A stretch of 64,000 nucleotides of DNA, from contig NZ_JACXAA010000008.1 of assembly GCF_014699035.1 (NCBI RefSeq), positions 1 through 64,000 on the forward strand, read 5' to 3'. Source of the DNA: Spirosoma validum (GTDB lineage Bacteria; Bacteroidota; Bacteroidia; Cytophagales; Spirosomataceae). The notes beneath the pieces were generated by a model, which did no database searches, was not told the origin of the DNA, and saw nothing but the letters and a program-made list of their open reading frames with translations. Below, piece by piece: positions 25,134 through 34,673 of the stretch (positions are counted from its first letter, which is position 1; each line of letters opens with the position of its first letter). The position numbers were made by a program, and so were the translations under genes.

Positions 25134-28052
25134 ATGAAGACCCATTTCTTCGTTTTCCTCCTTTTAGTCCTGCTGGTTTTCCGAAGCGGGGCACAAACGG
25201 GAGTTAATACGGTCAAACCCCTGCCACCTGAAGGGACGAATCTCCAGCAAGGCTGGCGGTTCCACTCCGGTGATGATCCTAAATGGGCTAACGCTGACTT
25301 CCCCGATCAGAGCTGGTCCATCATTCAGCTGACCCGCGATATCAACGATCCTTCCCCCCTGAATGCCGCCAGTATTGGTTGGCTGCGATTGCGATTTTCG
25401 ACCGATAGTACCTGGCTGCGAGAACCCTTGGCGCTGGTCGTTCAGCAAGTGGGGGCCTCCGAAATGTATTTGAACGGCCAGCTCCTGCACCGGTGGGGCG
25501 TGGTGAGTGCTGATCCTCAGAAAGTGATCGCGTTTGACCCCTTGTGGAAACCCATACCCTTCCCGCTCCGGCAAACCGGCGAGCAGGTACTGGCCGTCCG
25601 GTTTGCCCGTCAGCCCGGTATTCACTATACAACCGTGTTTGAAAATCAGAATCCCCCCTTCTGGATTCAGCTAAAAAAGCAGCAGGCCGCCGACGCTTTT
25701 TATCAGCAGTGGCTGGTCGTTACCGAACGCCTTCATGTGTTTCTAATCAGTGCGTGTGGTATACTGGCCATCCTTCACCTGGCTTTTTATCGATTCGATC
25801 CCCGCCGAAAAGCCAACTTTTACTTCGGTATATGGGCCGTTCTGCTACTGTTGGGAAACGTTTTGCAAAGACATATGCAGGTTGCCAGCCACGAGCTAAC
25901 CGAAAAATTCTATGTAGCTAATCTGTCGTTTGGCCTTTACCAGATCGCTACCCTATTGCTGTTGTCGGCGCTTTACCAATTGCTGGAACAACGCAAAGAC
26001 AAATGGTATTGGGCGCTGGTCGCCTGGAGCCTTGCCGGGCTGTTGCTCAATGCCGGTATTTACGGATGGGGCTGGAAAGTCGGCGGAGTTTTGTGTGGGA
26101 TCGCCTGTCAGCTAAATATGGCCCGAATTGCCTGGCTGGCGATTCGTCGACAGAAAGAGGGGGCCTGGATTATTGGCCTGGGTGCAATCAGTTACTTTCT
26201 CTTTTTTTTAGCCTTTTTTTTGCCCGGAATGTGGAGCGCCGACCTGTTAAATGTGACCATTGCCAACCGCCGGAACATTCTTTATATCTTCTCCTTGCTG
26301 AGTATACCGGTGGCCACCTCTATTTACCTGGGGCTTGATTTTGCCTTGCTCAGTCGCGCCCTTGAACAGCAGTTAGTCGAAGTCAAAGCGCTTTCCAACC
26401 AAGCCCTGATTCAGGAAAAACAGACCCTAGCCTTACAAGAGCTGGATACGCTCAAATCGCGCTTTTTCGCCAACCTCTCTCACGAATTCCGCACCCCGCT
26501 CTCGATCATCAAAGGGTCGGTGGAAAAGCTGCACCAGCAGGATGATCCGGTTTCCAGACGGCAATCCGACTACCAGCTCATCAATCGAAATGCGGGTCGG
26601 CTGTTGCAACTGATCAATCAACTGCTGGACCTCTCGCGCCTGGAAGCCGGTAAGCTGGAACTGCATCCCAAGCCCGGTGAGCTGACTCACTTTCTTCAAC
26701 TAATGGCCAGTTCGTTTGCTTCGCTGTTCGAAAGCAAGGGCATCACCTACCACTACACCGTTTCGCTGCAACCCGTTTGGGTGCTGATGGACAGTGATAA
26801 ACTGGAGCAAATTATTTCGAATCTCCTCACCAACGCTAGTAAATTTACGCCTACCAAGGGTCAGGTGCGGTTTTCGGCCTCGGTTGAACCAGGGCAAACC
26901 GGTACTTGCGAGCTACAACTCATCGTTCAGGACACGGGCATTGGAATCGGAGAACACCAACTTCCCCGCATCTTCGATCGCTTTTACCAGGTCGATGATT
27001 CGGCCACCCGCTCGTTTGAAGGCACGGGCATTGGGTTAGCGCTGGTGACCGAATTGGTTGATTTACACGGTGGACAAATAAACGTAGAAAGCACACTAGG
27101 CAGCGGTACAATTTTCCGGCTAAGCATATCTTTCGAAACTGTACCCGTGGTTGAACAGTCCGGGCAGGAAAGCCCCGGGCAGGAAAGCCTTGCATCGCCC
27201 CCCCTTTTATCAGAGCCTGCCGTAGTGCCTGCGTCTACGATGAACGAACCTGCTCAAACCGGCAAACGTTCGAGTCAGTTAGGGCAGCTGTTAATCGTGG
27301 AAGACCATAGAGACCTGAGACAGTTTTTGGTTGATCAATTGTCGAAAACGTATGGGGTATCGGCAGTAGAAAATGGTCTGGACGGCTACCAAACTGCCCT
27401 AAAAACGATCCCTGATCTGATTATTTCGGATGTGATGATGCCCGGCCTGGATGGGATGGCGCTCTGTGAACGACTCAAAACCGACGAGCGAACCAGTCAT
27501 ATTCCCATTATTCTATTGACAGCAAGAGCCGACCCTGACAGCAAAATCAAGGGCCTCGAAACGGGAGCCGATGACTATTTGTACAAGCCCTTTGGTCTGG
27601 ATGAGTTACTGGTCCGGGTCCGCAACCTGCTGGACAGCCGGAAAAAGCTCCGGGAGCGGTTCAGTCGGCAGATCACGCTGCAACCCACCGAACTGGTCGT
27701 CACCTCGCTCGATGAACAGTTCCTTCAGAAAGCCCTCGCGGTCACCGAAGCCAACCTCGCTAATGTGGCCTTCGATGTAGAGAGTTTCAGCCGGGAAATG
27801 GGATTGAGCCGAACCCAACTGCACCGTAAACTGACCGCTTTAACCGAGCAGTCGCCCAACGAATTCATCCGCTCAATTCGCTTGCAACGAGCGGCCAGTC
27901 TGCTAAAGCAACAGCTGGGAAACGTAGCCGACGTGGCTTATCAGGTGGGTTTCAGCAGTCCAAACTATTTTACCAAGTGCTTCCGGGATGTATACGGCCA
28001 AACCCCGACCGAATATGCCAGCGGGGGTGTTGCCTCCGGCAAAAAACAGTAA
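25134..28052 (+). CDS. Hybrid sensor kinase-regulator with 7TM sensor (paralogue 1)
   Basis: Starting at the ATG at 25134 gives a clean signal peptide (MKTHFFVFLLLVLLVFRSGAQ); a TTG 18 nt upstream is less likely. The 972-residue chain contains an extracellular jelly-roll-like domain (about 35-190), seven membrane helices (about 205-400, 7TMR-DISM type), and a coiled-coil linker. Then come HisKA with H450 (NLSHEFRTPLSIIKG), HATPase (NLLTNASKFT, DTGIGIG, GTGIGLALV), a receiver with D766 (IISDVMMPGLDG) and an AraC HTH (about 860-965). It therefore senses, phosphorylates and binds DNA in one protein. It is a recent duplicate of the gene at 31040. A shared 40-bp element lies just downstream. Confidence 0.95.
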   Translation: MKTHFFVFLLLVLLVFRSGAQTGVNTVKPLPPEGTNLQQGWRFHSGDDPKWANADFPDQSWSIIQLTRDINDPSPLNAASIGWLRLRFSTDSTWLREPLALVVQQVGASEMYLNGQLLHRWGVVSADPQKVIAFDPLWKPIPFPLRQTGEQVLAVRFARQPGIHYTTVFENQNPPFWIQLKKQQAADAFYQQWLVVTERLHVFLISACGILAILHLAFYRFDPRRKANFYFGIWAVLLLLGNVLQRHMQVASHELTEKFYVANLSFGLYQIATLLLLSALYQLLEQRKDKWYWALVAWSLAGLLLNAGIYGWGWKVGGVLCGIACQLNMARIAWLAIRRQKEGAWIIGLGAISYFLFFLAFFLPGMWSADLLNVTIANRRNILYIFSLLSIPVATSIYLGLDFALLSRALEQQLVEVKALSNQALIQEKQTLALQELDTLKSRFFANLSHEFRTPLSIIKGSVEKLHQQDDPVSRRQSDYQLINRNAGRLLQLINQLLDLSRLEAGKLELHPKPGELTHFLQLMASSFASLFESKGITYHYTVSLQPVWVLMDSDKLEQIISNLLTNASKFTPTKGQVRFSASVEPGQTGTCELQLIVQDTGIGIGEHQLPRIFDRFYQVDDSATRSFEGTGIGLALVTELVDLHGGQINVESTLGSGTIFRLSISFETVPVVEQSGQESPGQESLASPPLLSEPAVVPASTMNEPAQTGKRSSQLGQLLIVEDHRDLRQFLVDQLSKTYGVSAVENGLDGYQTALKTIPDLIISDVMMPGLDGMALCERLKTDERTSHIPIILLTARADPDSKIKGLETGADDYLYKPFGLDELLVRVRNLLDSRKKLRERFSRQITLQPTELVVTSLDEQFLQKALAVTEANLANVAFDVESFSREMGLSRTQLHRKLTALTEQSPNEFIRSIRLQRAASLLKQQLGNVADVAYQVGFSSPNYFTKCFRDVYGQTPTEYASGGVASGKKQ

Positions 28053-28109
28053 TCTATACGGTTTCATGCCATTCACTCAGCCCGGTCCAATTTTGGTCCT
28101 TGCCTAGTA

Positions 28110-28148
28110 TAGCAAAATCAGCTCATTTTTCTACAAAATTGGTGCATG
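28110..28148 (+). promoter_or_regulatory. Conserved 40-bp element after hybrid kinase 1
   Basis: Begins ATAGCAAAATC and ends AAAATTGGTGCATG. It matches 30947-30986 (after the paralogous kinase, opposite strand) at all but about two positions, although surrounding DNA has diverged. It lies upstream of the SnoaL-like gene and is a candidate operator for the kinase's AraC domain. Confidence 0.55.
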
Positions 28149-28235
28149 GCTCTCCTAAAGTACGTTTTGGCAAAATACTGCTAACTCACCTCAGACCTGT
28201 TAGCGTACGTTTGGGGTAGTCAAACGTCAAATCAA

Positions 28236-28745
28236 ATGAAATCTCTGGCAACCCTGGCAGCCTTCGCGCTGCTAACTGTGCCCACGCTGGGGCAAACCCT
28301 GCCCGACCCCCACACGCCCCCCTCGGGCAAGTATAACACCACCAACTACCCCGACGACCGCAAGGCCATTAAAGCCATGCGCCTGCTTGACGGCCTGGGC
28401 AAGCACTGCCCCGACGACTATGTAACGGTGAATCCGGATGGGAAAATCGACTACGGCTTCGAGGAGTGGAAACAGGGGTTCGTCAACGCCGGAGCCTCAT
28501 TTAAGTCGGTAACACCCGTGCCAGGTATGGAAATTCTGCGCATCTACGAGGGCAAAACGGCGATATTAAACGATCTGCTCAATGTGGTTTTAGACACACC
28601 CAAAGGCGATGTGAAGATTCGGGTGCAACGGGTGGAGGTGTTTGTGAAGCAGCACAGTGGCTGGTGTTTCGTGGCCGGGCAGGGAACCCGCATCCTGTTC
28701 AAAGAAGAGTTGGGAGCCTTGCAGACTCCAAGCCCAAAAAAGTAA
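28236..28745 (+). CDS. Secreted SnoaL/NTF2-like protein
   Basis: A 169-residue protein with a signal peptide (MKSLATLAAFALLTVPTLGQ) and a likely NTF2-like fold. The pattern is an N-terminal helix, the YVTVNPDGKIDYGFEEW segment and C-terminal strands VKIRVQRVEVFVKQHSGW, in which the ..R..RV.V....GW.. strand pair is typical of SnoaL/DUF4440 proteins. Function is unknown; related proteins bind small molecules or act as steroid-isomerase-like enzymes. It follows hybrid kinase 1 with the 40-bp conserved element between, and is probably its target. Confidence 0.7.
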   Translation: MKSLATLAAFALLTVPTLGQTLPDPHTPPSGKYNTTNYPDDRKAIKAMRLLDGLGKHCPDDYVTVNPDGKIDYGFEEWKQGFVNAGASFKSVTPVPGMEILRIYEGKTAILNDLLNVVLDTPKGDVKIRVQRVEVFVKQHSGWCFVAGQGTRILFKEELGALQTPSPKK

Positions 28746-29064
28746 ACCCGATGTCCATACATCCCCCCCAAATCAATGGGAACTAAACTGAGGTTTGTGG
28801 TATCCTATTATCGTTCAATACGACACGGTGACACTTTTTACTATAAGGGCGAATGACTTTACGGTAAACAGTCCGGCCAAGGACATTGTAAACCTAGTCC
28901 GTGCAAAGAGGCCGGACAGACAGTCATTGCCTTATACCCATATATAGATGAAAAGAAAGGCAAAATGAACGCTCATTGCCCGGCATGCCAACCGTATGAG
29001 GCCGTCACGACTAACCTGGTGAGTAGACTACTTGACCAGTCTATACGAATAAAAACCCGCTATC
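28746..29064. other. Intergenic region, 319 bp, nothing recognised
   Basis: No coherent frame or repeat is visible. It must contain the promoter of the hydrolase at 29065. Confidence 0.4.
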
Positions 29065-29919
29065 ATGACAAAACGTTTTGATGCCTGCTTCCTGATTTGG
29101 TTTGTGTTAGCTCTTTTCTACCAGGTAGCTATACAGGCGCAGGTACCAGTAGCCCCTAATGGAAGATTCGCTACAGTAAAGGGTCTAAAGCTTTATTATG
29201 AAGAAACCGGAAACGGAATGCCGCTTTTACTGATGAGTGGATTCGGAAGAACCGCTTCTGATTGGCAACCCTTTACGCCCCAACTTTCTAAATACTTTCG
29301 CGTAATTGCCCTTGATATACCCGGCCACGGCAGGTCGGATTATATGGACACCACAGACGTGTATTTACACAAAAAAGCAGCCGAGTATATCCTTGGACTT
29401 TTAGATTTGTTACATATCGATTCGGTTCATGTATTGGGAGCTAGTTCGGGCGGTTTTATCACCCTATACATAGCAACCCTACGCCCGCAATTAGCTAAAA
29501 AGATCGTCGTTGTAGGCGGGCAGGTTTACTATTCCACTACCACACGAAAGGTTATAACAGGATTAGGTGGACCGGAAAAAAATCCAATCCTGCCATTGGA
29601 AGCGCTGCTAAACACACACGGAAACCAAAAAGGGACATTGCTTGCCCGACAATTCTGGAATTTCAGAAACGTCTATGGCGATCCTTCTTTTACGGCGGAT
29701 ATATTATCAACCATAAAGGCGAAGGCGTTGATTATTCACGGCGATAATGATCCTATTGCGCCCGTGTCAAATGCGTGGGACATGTACCAAAACATTCCAA
29801 AAGCTCATTTATGGGTTGTTCCCAACGGTGGTCATGTGCCGTTTGCTGTACCAGGTAATCAAGATGAGTTTGTCCGAAGGGTTGTAGAGTTCCTCCAAGG
29901 TGACTGGGACAGGAAGTAG
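29065..29919 (+). CDS. Secreted alpha/beta hydrolase
   Basis: A 284-residue protein with an N-terminal signal segment (FLIWFVLALFYQVAIQAQ) and a classical alpha/beta-hydrolase core. It has LLLMSGFGRTASDW as the oxyanion loop, nucleophile Ser in VLGASSGGFITLY, Asp in IHGDNDPIAP and His in NGGHVPFAVPG. The family includes esterases, lipases and haloalkane-like hydrolases; the substrate is unknown. It is convergent with the cupin at 30174, with a hairpin repeat in between. Confidence 0.88.
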   Translation: MTKRFDACFLIWFVLALFYQVAIQAQVPVAPNGRFATVKGLKLYYEETGNGMPLLLMSGFGRTASDWQPFTPQLSKYFRVIALDIPGHGRSDYMDTTDVYLHKKAAEYILGLLDLLHIDSVHVLGASSGGFITLYIATLRPQLAKKIVVVGGQVYYSTTTRKVITGLGGPEKNPILPLEALLNTHGNQKGTLLARQFWNFRNVYGDPSFTADILSTIKAKALIIHGDNDPIAPVSNAWDMYQNIPKAHLWVVPNGGHVPFAVPGNQDEFVRRVVEFLQGDWDRK

Positions 29920-30119
29920 TATTTTTAGAGAAGAATACGTACAACTAGGCTATCACGACAAGTGTGAAGCGTATGCGTTAAGGACCGAAGGCTACTTGAT
30001 GACAGGTTACTCGCATCGAAGGCAAGTCGGTTAGTGATACGACTTCATTTGAGGCTTTTTCGACTAGATTCGTGCTGGTTTATAGGCTTTTTTAACGCCC
30101 GAATTATTGATACCACCTC

Positions 30120-30146
30120 GTCTCAGTTGGGAGCCTTTTGTGAGAA
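30120..30146 (+). repeat. Hairpin repeat family, copy 7
   Basis: GTCTCA / TGAGAA stem with loop GTTGGGAGCCTTTTG, in the convergent gap between the hydrolase and a cupin gene. Confidence 0.75.
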
Positions 30147-30173
30147 TGAACACGCTTTACTGCTCAATTCACC

Positions 30174-30776
30174 TCAGCCTTGCAGTTTGTATTTGTCTAC
30201 AATGGCCTGCCGTTGATCATGATACCAGGTTACCCCAAATTTTTTATCCAGGGCGGCTACCCGGCTGGCAATCTCCGGGCTGCTCGGAGTCAGCTTTCGG
30301 CGGATCATATCCGGGACGATTTGATGAATGAGCTCCTCCAAATAATCCTCAAAGTTTTGATGAAAGAAATTGTCAATAAAGCGTAACGGTTTATCCGAGG
30401 CATTCCAAATCGCATGTATGATACCATGTGGGCGAAAGTTCCAGCCACCGGCTTGTACTTCATAGATTTCCTTGCCAATCAGGACCGTCGCTGTGCCCTC
30501 TAACACATACATCAGTTCGTCTAATTCTTTATGTACATGAGGGGATGGGCCCATTTGGTTGGGGGCCATGGCTACTTCCACATTGGAAAATTGATTGCCC
30601 GTCTGTTTGGCATGAATAATTGTGCGGATGTCTGAATTTCCAGGACCAGGCGTCAAAGCCGGTTTGGGCGGAATATAAAAAGGCATGGCAGGGTCTGCAT
30701 ACGTAGACCCAAAGGCAGGCATGTGTAGGAGCGAAAAGCCGCCAATCACTCCGGTTAGAAACTCGGTACGTTTCAT
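30174..30776 (-). CDS. Exported cupin protein (paralogue B)
   Basis: The start at 30776 gives MKRTEFLTGVIGGFSLLHMP, an export signal; the frame continues open upstream, but that sequence is the kinase 3' region. The 200-residue protein has cupin motif 1 SPHVHKELDELMYVLEG and motif 2 FRPHGIIHAIWNAS, followed by a helical tail ending RQAIVDKYKLQG. It is a close paralogue of the cupin at 18250, including the C-terminal extension. It lies downstream of hybrid kinase 2 in the same orientation with the conserved 40-bp element between, and may be its target. Confidence 0.85.
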   Translation of the reverse strand: MKRTEFLTGVIGGFSLLHMPAFGSTYADPAMPFYIPPKPALTPGPGNSDIRTIIHAKQTGNQFSNVEVAMAPNQMGPSPHVHKELDELMYVLEGTATVLIGKEIYEVQAGGWNFRPHGIIHAIWNASDKPLRFIDNFFHQNFEDYLEELIHQIVPDMIRRKLTPSSPEIASRVAALDKKFGVTWYHDQRQAIVDKYKLQG

Positions 30777-30946
30777 AGAATCGTGTTTATTTGATAAACA
30801 ATGGACAGTTGAGATACCCTGGTAGGTAGCTAGCTGGAATTGGGCTGTAGGGACTTTTATAGATAGCCCCGGTCGACGGTCACAAACATAGTCACCCGGC
30901 GTGTGTTGAATCAGCAGTTTCGCGTCAGCCTTTACACCAGGCGTAT

Positions 30947-30986
30947 CATGCACCAATTTTGTAGAAAAATGAACGGATTTTGCTAT
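30947..30986 (-). promoter_or_regulatory. Conserved 40-bp element after hybrid kinase 2
   Basis: The minus-strand copy of the element at 28110-28148, 171 bp upstream of the cupin start. Two mismatches in about 40 positions against strongly diverged flanks suggest selection or very local conversion. Confidence 0.55.
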
Positions 30987-31039
30987 TAACCGGGTAAGAA
31001 ACCGCAGGCCGACCGGGTTGGGCAAAGAGCACTGAGGGA

Positions 31040-33943
31040 TTACGGTTCTTTGGTGGAAACAGCACGTCGCTGGGCGTATTCGGTCGGTGTTTGCCCATAG
31101 GCATTTCGGAAGCACTTGGTAAAATAGTTTGGACTGCTGAACCCCACCTGATAGGCCACTTCGGCCACGTTCCCCTGTTGTTGGCCGAGCAGGGCAGCGG
31201 CCCGTTGCAGACGGATGGCACGGATGAATTCATTGGGTGACTGATCGGTTAGAGCCGTCAGTTTGCGGTGCAGTTGGGGTCGACTCAACCCCAATTCCCG
31301 GCTGAACAGGGCGACATCAAAGCTGGCATTAGCCAGATTGGCTTCGGTGACCGCGAGGGCTTTGCGCAGAAACTGCTCATCGAGTGAGGTGATTACAAGC
31401 TCAATGGGTTGTAAGATGAGTTGCCGACTAAACCGCTCCCGGAGCTTTTTTCGACTTTCCAGCAGGCTGCGGACCCGGACCAGTAACTCATCCAGACCAA
31501 AGGGCTTGTACAAATAGTCATCAGCTCCCGTTTCGAGGCCCTTGATTTTGCTGTCAGGGTCGGCTCTTGCTGTCAATAGAATAATGGGAATATGACTGGT
31601 TCGCTCATCGGTTTTCAGTCGCTCACAGAGATGTATACCATCCAGGCCGGGCATCATTATATCCGAGATGATCAGATCGGGGCTCGTTTTTAGCGCGGTT
31701 TGGTAGCCAGCCAGACCGTTTTCTTCCGCTGACACAACATAGGTTTTCGACAATTGATCAACCAAGAACAGTCTCAGGTCTCTATGGTCTTCCACGATCA
31801 ATAGATGCCCTGAATGGCTCGACCGCTTATGGGTTTGAAGGGTTTCCGCCATGGTGTTCACAGACATAACCTCAGGCACTGAAAAGGGGCGCGCAGATCC
31901 ATTAGTTTCCTGAGTAGAAACGGATCCCGTCGGAACGATTTCCAAGGGAAGCTGTAGGTGGAACCTCGTGCCGCTGCCTAACGTACTGTCTACCCGAATT
32001 TGCCCACCGTGTAGTTCAACGAGTTCAGCCACCAGCGCTAGCCCAATGCCCGTGCCTTCGTAGGATCGAGTGGCCGAGTCATCGATCTGGTAAAAGCGAT
32101 CGAAGATGTGGGAAAGGTGGTCCTCGGCAATACCAATGCCCGTGTCCTCAACGATGAGTTGTAGCTCGCAAGTACCGGTTTGCAAGGGTTCAACCGAGGC
32201 TGAAAACCGCACCTGACCGCTATCCGGGGTAAATTTATTGGCGTTGACCAGGAGGTTGGAAATCATCTGCTCCAGTTTGTCGCTGTCCATTAGTACCCAA
32301 ACGGGTTGCAGCGAAACGGTGTAGTGGTAGGTGATGCGCTTACTTTCGAACAGAGCCGTAAACGATGCGGCTAGTTGCTGGAGAAACCCCGTTAGCTCGC
32401 CGGGCTGCGGATGCAATTCCAGCTTACCGGCTTCCAGGCGCGAAAGATCCAACAGTTGATTGATCAGGTGTAGCAGCCGCCCGGCGCTACGGTCGATGAG
32501 CTGGTAATCGGATCGGCGTTTGCTCTCCTGCTCATCCTGTTGTTGCAGCTTTTCGATCGATCCTTTGATGATCGAGAGTGGCGTGCGGAATTCATGAGAG
32601 AGGTTGGCAAAGAAGCGTGATTTAAGGGTATCCATCTCCTGCAACGCCTGGGTTTGCCTTTCCTGAATCAACGTTTGCCGGGTGAGCGCGTTGACTTCGG
32701 TCAACTGTTGCTCAAGAGCTCGACTCAGCAAGGCAAAATCAAGCCCCAGGTAAATGGAGGTGCCCACCGGAATACTCAGCATGGCCAGACTAAAGAAGAC
32801 TCTCCGGCGGGTTTCAAGGGCGAGATTAAACAAGTCGTCACTCCATACACCGGGCCATAGAAAGGCCGTAAAGAATATTACGTAACCGATCACGCCCACC
32901 CCAATGATCCAGGCTCCTTTTTTCTGTCGACGAATGGCCAGCCAGGTAATTCGGATAATAGTCAGCTGGCATAGGGTAAAAGGCAAGACCCCACCCACTA
33001 GCCAGCCCCATCCATAGAACCCGGCGCTAAGCCCTAGCCCAACGAGTTCCCAGATGACCAATCCCCAAAAAAGCTTGTCTTTGCGTTGGTCCAGCAAGTG
33101 GTAAAGTGCCAGCAGCATCAATAGGCTACCGATCTGACCGAGGCTAAACGACAGATTGGCCACATAGAATTTGTCGGCTACCCACGGGGTAGCCACCTGT
33201 AGGTTTCGCTGCAACACATTGGCTGGTATTAACAGAATGGCCCACAGGCCGAAGTAGAGGTTGGCCTTTTGGCTGGGATCGAATCGGTAAAAGGCTAGGT
33301 GAAGGATGGCCAACATGCAACACACACCGATCATGAACACATGAAAGCGTTCCACAAAGACCAGGTACTGCTGATAAAAAGCGTCGGCGGATGCCTGCGT
33401 TTTGACCTGAATCCAGAAGGCTGTATTCTGATTTTCAAACAGGGTCGTATAGTGAATGCCGGGCTGGAAGGCCAAGCGGATGGCCAGTACCTGTTCATCG
33501 GTTTTACGGAGGGGTAAGGGGATGGGTTTCCAAAGAGGATCAAACGCGATCACCTTTTTTGGATCAGCGCTCACTGCTCCCCATTGGTGCAAGAGTTGAC
33601 CATTGAGATAGATTTCGGAGGCCCCGGATTGCTGAATGAGCAGGGCCAAGGGTTCCCGCAGCCAGGTACTATCCGTCGAAAATCGCAGTCGTAACCAGCC
33701 TATACTGGCGGTATTCAGGGAGGAAGGGTCGTTGATGTCGCGGGTTAGTTCGATGATTGGCCAGCTCTGATCGGAGAAGTCGGGCTTAGCCCACTGGGCA
33801 TTGTCACCGGCCTGAAACCGCCAGCCTTTCTGGAGAGTAAGTCCTTCGGGTGGTAAGACTCTAACGATATCGGCTTGGTTTTGCGCCCAACTTTGGGTAA
33901 TCAGCAGGCCTAGAAGGAGCAAAACGAAGCCATTAGTTTTCAT
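31040..33943 (-). CDS. Hybrid sensor kinase-regulator with 7TM sensor (paralogue 2)
   Basis: A 967-residue protein colinear with the one at 25134. It has a signal peptide (GLLITQSWAQ), jelly-roll domain, 7TM block, H450 (NLSHEFRTPLSIIKGSIE), ATPase motifs, receiver D761 (IISDIMMPGLDG) and AraC HTH (QLHRKLTALTDQSPNEFIRA). Kinase, receiver and HTH parts are almost identical to paralogue 1, while the 7TM and the linker before the receiver diverge more, consistent with duplication followed by sensor divergence. The two genes are on opposite strands and flank a four-gene segment of SnoaL-like, hydrolase and cupin genes. Confidence 0.95.
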   Translation of the reverse strand: MKTNGFVLLLLGLLITQSWAQNQADIVRVLPPEGLTLQKGWRFQAGDNAQWAKPDFSDQSWPIIELTRDINDPSSLNTASIGWLRLRFSTDSTWLREPLALLIQQSGASEIYLNGQLLHQWGAVSADPKKVIAFDPLWKPIPLPLRKTDEQVLAIRLAFQPGIHYTTLFENQNTAFWIQVKTQASADAFYQQYLVFVERFHVFMIGVCCMLAILHLAFYRFDPSQKANLYFGLWAILLIPANVLQRNLQVATPWVADKFYVANLSFSLGQIGSLLMLLALYHLLDQRKDKLFWGLVIWELVGLGLSAGFYGWGWLVGGVLPFTLCQLTIIRITWLAIRRQKKGAWIIGVGVIGYVIFFTAFLWPGVWSDDLFNLALETRRRVFFSLAMLSIPVGTSIYLGLDFALLSRALEQQLTEVNALTRQTLIQERQTQALQEMDTLKSRFFANLSHEFRTPLSIIKGSIEKLQQQDEQESKRRSDYQLIDRSAGRLLHLINQLLDLSRLEAGKLELHPQPGELTGFLQQLAASFTALFESKRITYHYTVSLQPVWVLMDSDKLEQMISNLLVNANKFTPDSGQVRFSASVEPLQTGTCELQLIVEDTGIGIAEDHLSHIFDRFYQIDDSATRSYEGTGIGLALVAELVELHGGQIRVDSTLGSGTRFHLQLPLEIVPTGSVSTQETNGSARPFSVPEVMSVNTMAETLQTHKRSSHSGHLLIVEDHRDLRLFLVDQLSKTYVVSAEENGLAGYQTALKTSPDLIISDIMMPGLDGIHLCERLKTDERTSHIPIILLTARADPDSKIKGLETGADDYLYKPFGLDELLVRVRSLLESRKKLRERFSRQLILQPIELVITSLDEQFLRKALAVTEANLANASFDVALFSRELGLSRPQLHRKLTALTDQSPNEFIRAIRLQRAAALLGQQQGNVAEVAYQVGFSSPNYFTKCFRNAYGQTPTEYAQRRAVSTKEP

Positions 33944-34098
33944 GTAACGATCCTGCCAAGACTACATTTGTTACCAAAGCCTCCTGTTTTAGGATCAAGA
34001 TACTAAACTTTTACGCCCTGGCAAAGAAGTCCAACTGTTCAGGACTTATCATTCCAACAAATGAAAAAGGGCAAAAGCAAGTTTACTAATTTCGGCCA

Positions 34099-34125
34099 TC
34101 TCACCAAACGCCCCATTTAAGGAAC
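34099..34125 (-). repeat. Hairpin repeat family, reverse copy, degenerate
   Basis: TCTCACCAAACGCCCC on the plus strand is the reverse complement of the repeat's right half (GGGCGTTTGGTGAGA). The left stem has decayed. Confidence 0.5.
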
Positions 34126-34225
34126 ACTCATTCTTAAACGGCTAGATTGCATATAGTGAGATGGGCAGATTAATTCCAGTAAAGCTTCACACCTATCGTA
34201 GCTACATGCAATCCTAAAATTGATA

Positions 34226-34672
34226 CTAAGCCAGTTGCAGGTTTTTTCGAGTGTTCATAACACTGGCATTTTTCAAATGGCTATTTTCTGGCACCTTCAA
34301 TTTATAGGGCCGGTTAAATGCTTCTTGGGAAACACTAAAGTAGCCAGAAAGTGTCCTGATGATCTCTTTAGACAATCCTTTCTTATAATGCAGAATATCC
34401 GAAACCAGACTTTTACTGACGCCCAAGATCTGGGTCAAATCTTTGGCTTTAAGCGACTTCTCGCTCATCAGGGCTGTGAGTAATTCAATGGGGTCTACAT
34501 CCTGGAAGGAATTATGTTCGGCATCCCACTTTTCAATCAGGTAAGTGAGCAACTCAATTTCATCTTGCGTATTTTCTCCTTGATCGTCTCCAGTTACTAG
34601 TGTCTCTAAAGCAGTACAGTAGTCACTGTATTGTTTCTCAGATTTGATTACTTTATATCTAAGTGCTTCCAT
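34226..34672 (-). CDS. higA: HigA-type antitoxin (Xre HTH)
   Basis: A 148-residue antitoxin. A helix-turn-helix lies in the second half (about 75-120: EKSLKAKDLTQILGVSKSLVSDILHYKKGLSKE), and the N-terminal part is acidic (GDDQGENTQDEIELL). It neutralises and co-represses with the HigB toxin encoded one base upstream. The order toxin first, antitoxin second is typical of higBA. The length matches the longer HigA group of Bacteroidota. Confidence 0.9.
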   Translation of the reverse strand: MEALRYKVIKSEKQYSDYCTALETLVTGDDQGENTQDEIELLTYLIEKWDAEHNSFQDVDPIELLTALMSEKSLKAKDLTQILGVSKSLVSDILHYKKGLSKEIIRTLSGYFSVSQEAFNRPYKLKVPENSHLKNASVMNTRKNLQLA

Positions 34673-34673
34673 C

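Noticed and set aside
30777..31115. Upstream extension of the cupin frame at 30174
   Set aside because: It would overlap the hybrid kinase gene and lose the export signal; the ATG at 30776 gives a normal cupin N-terminus.
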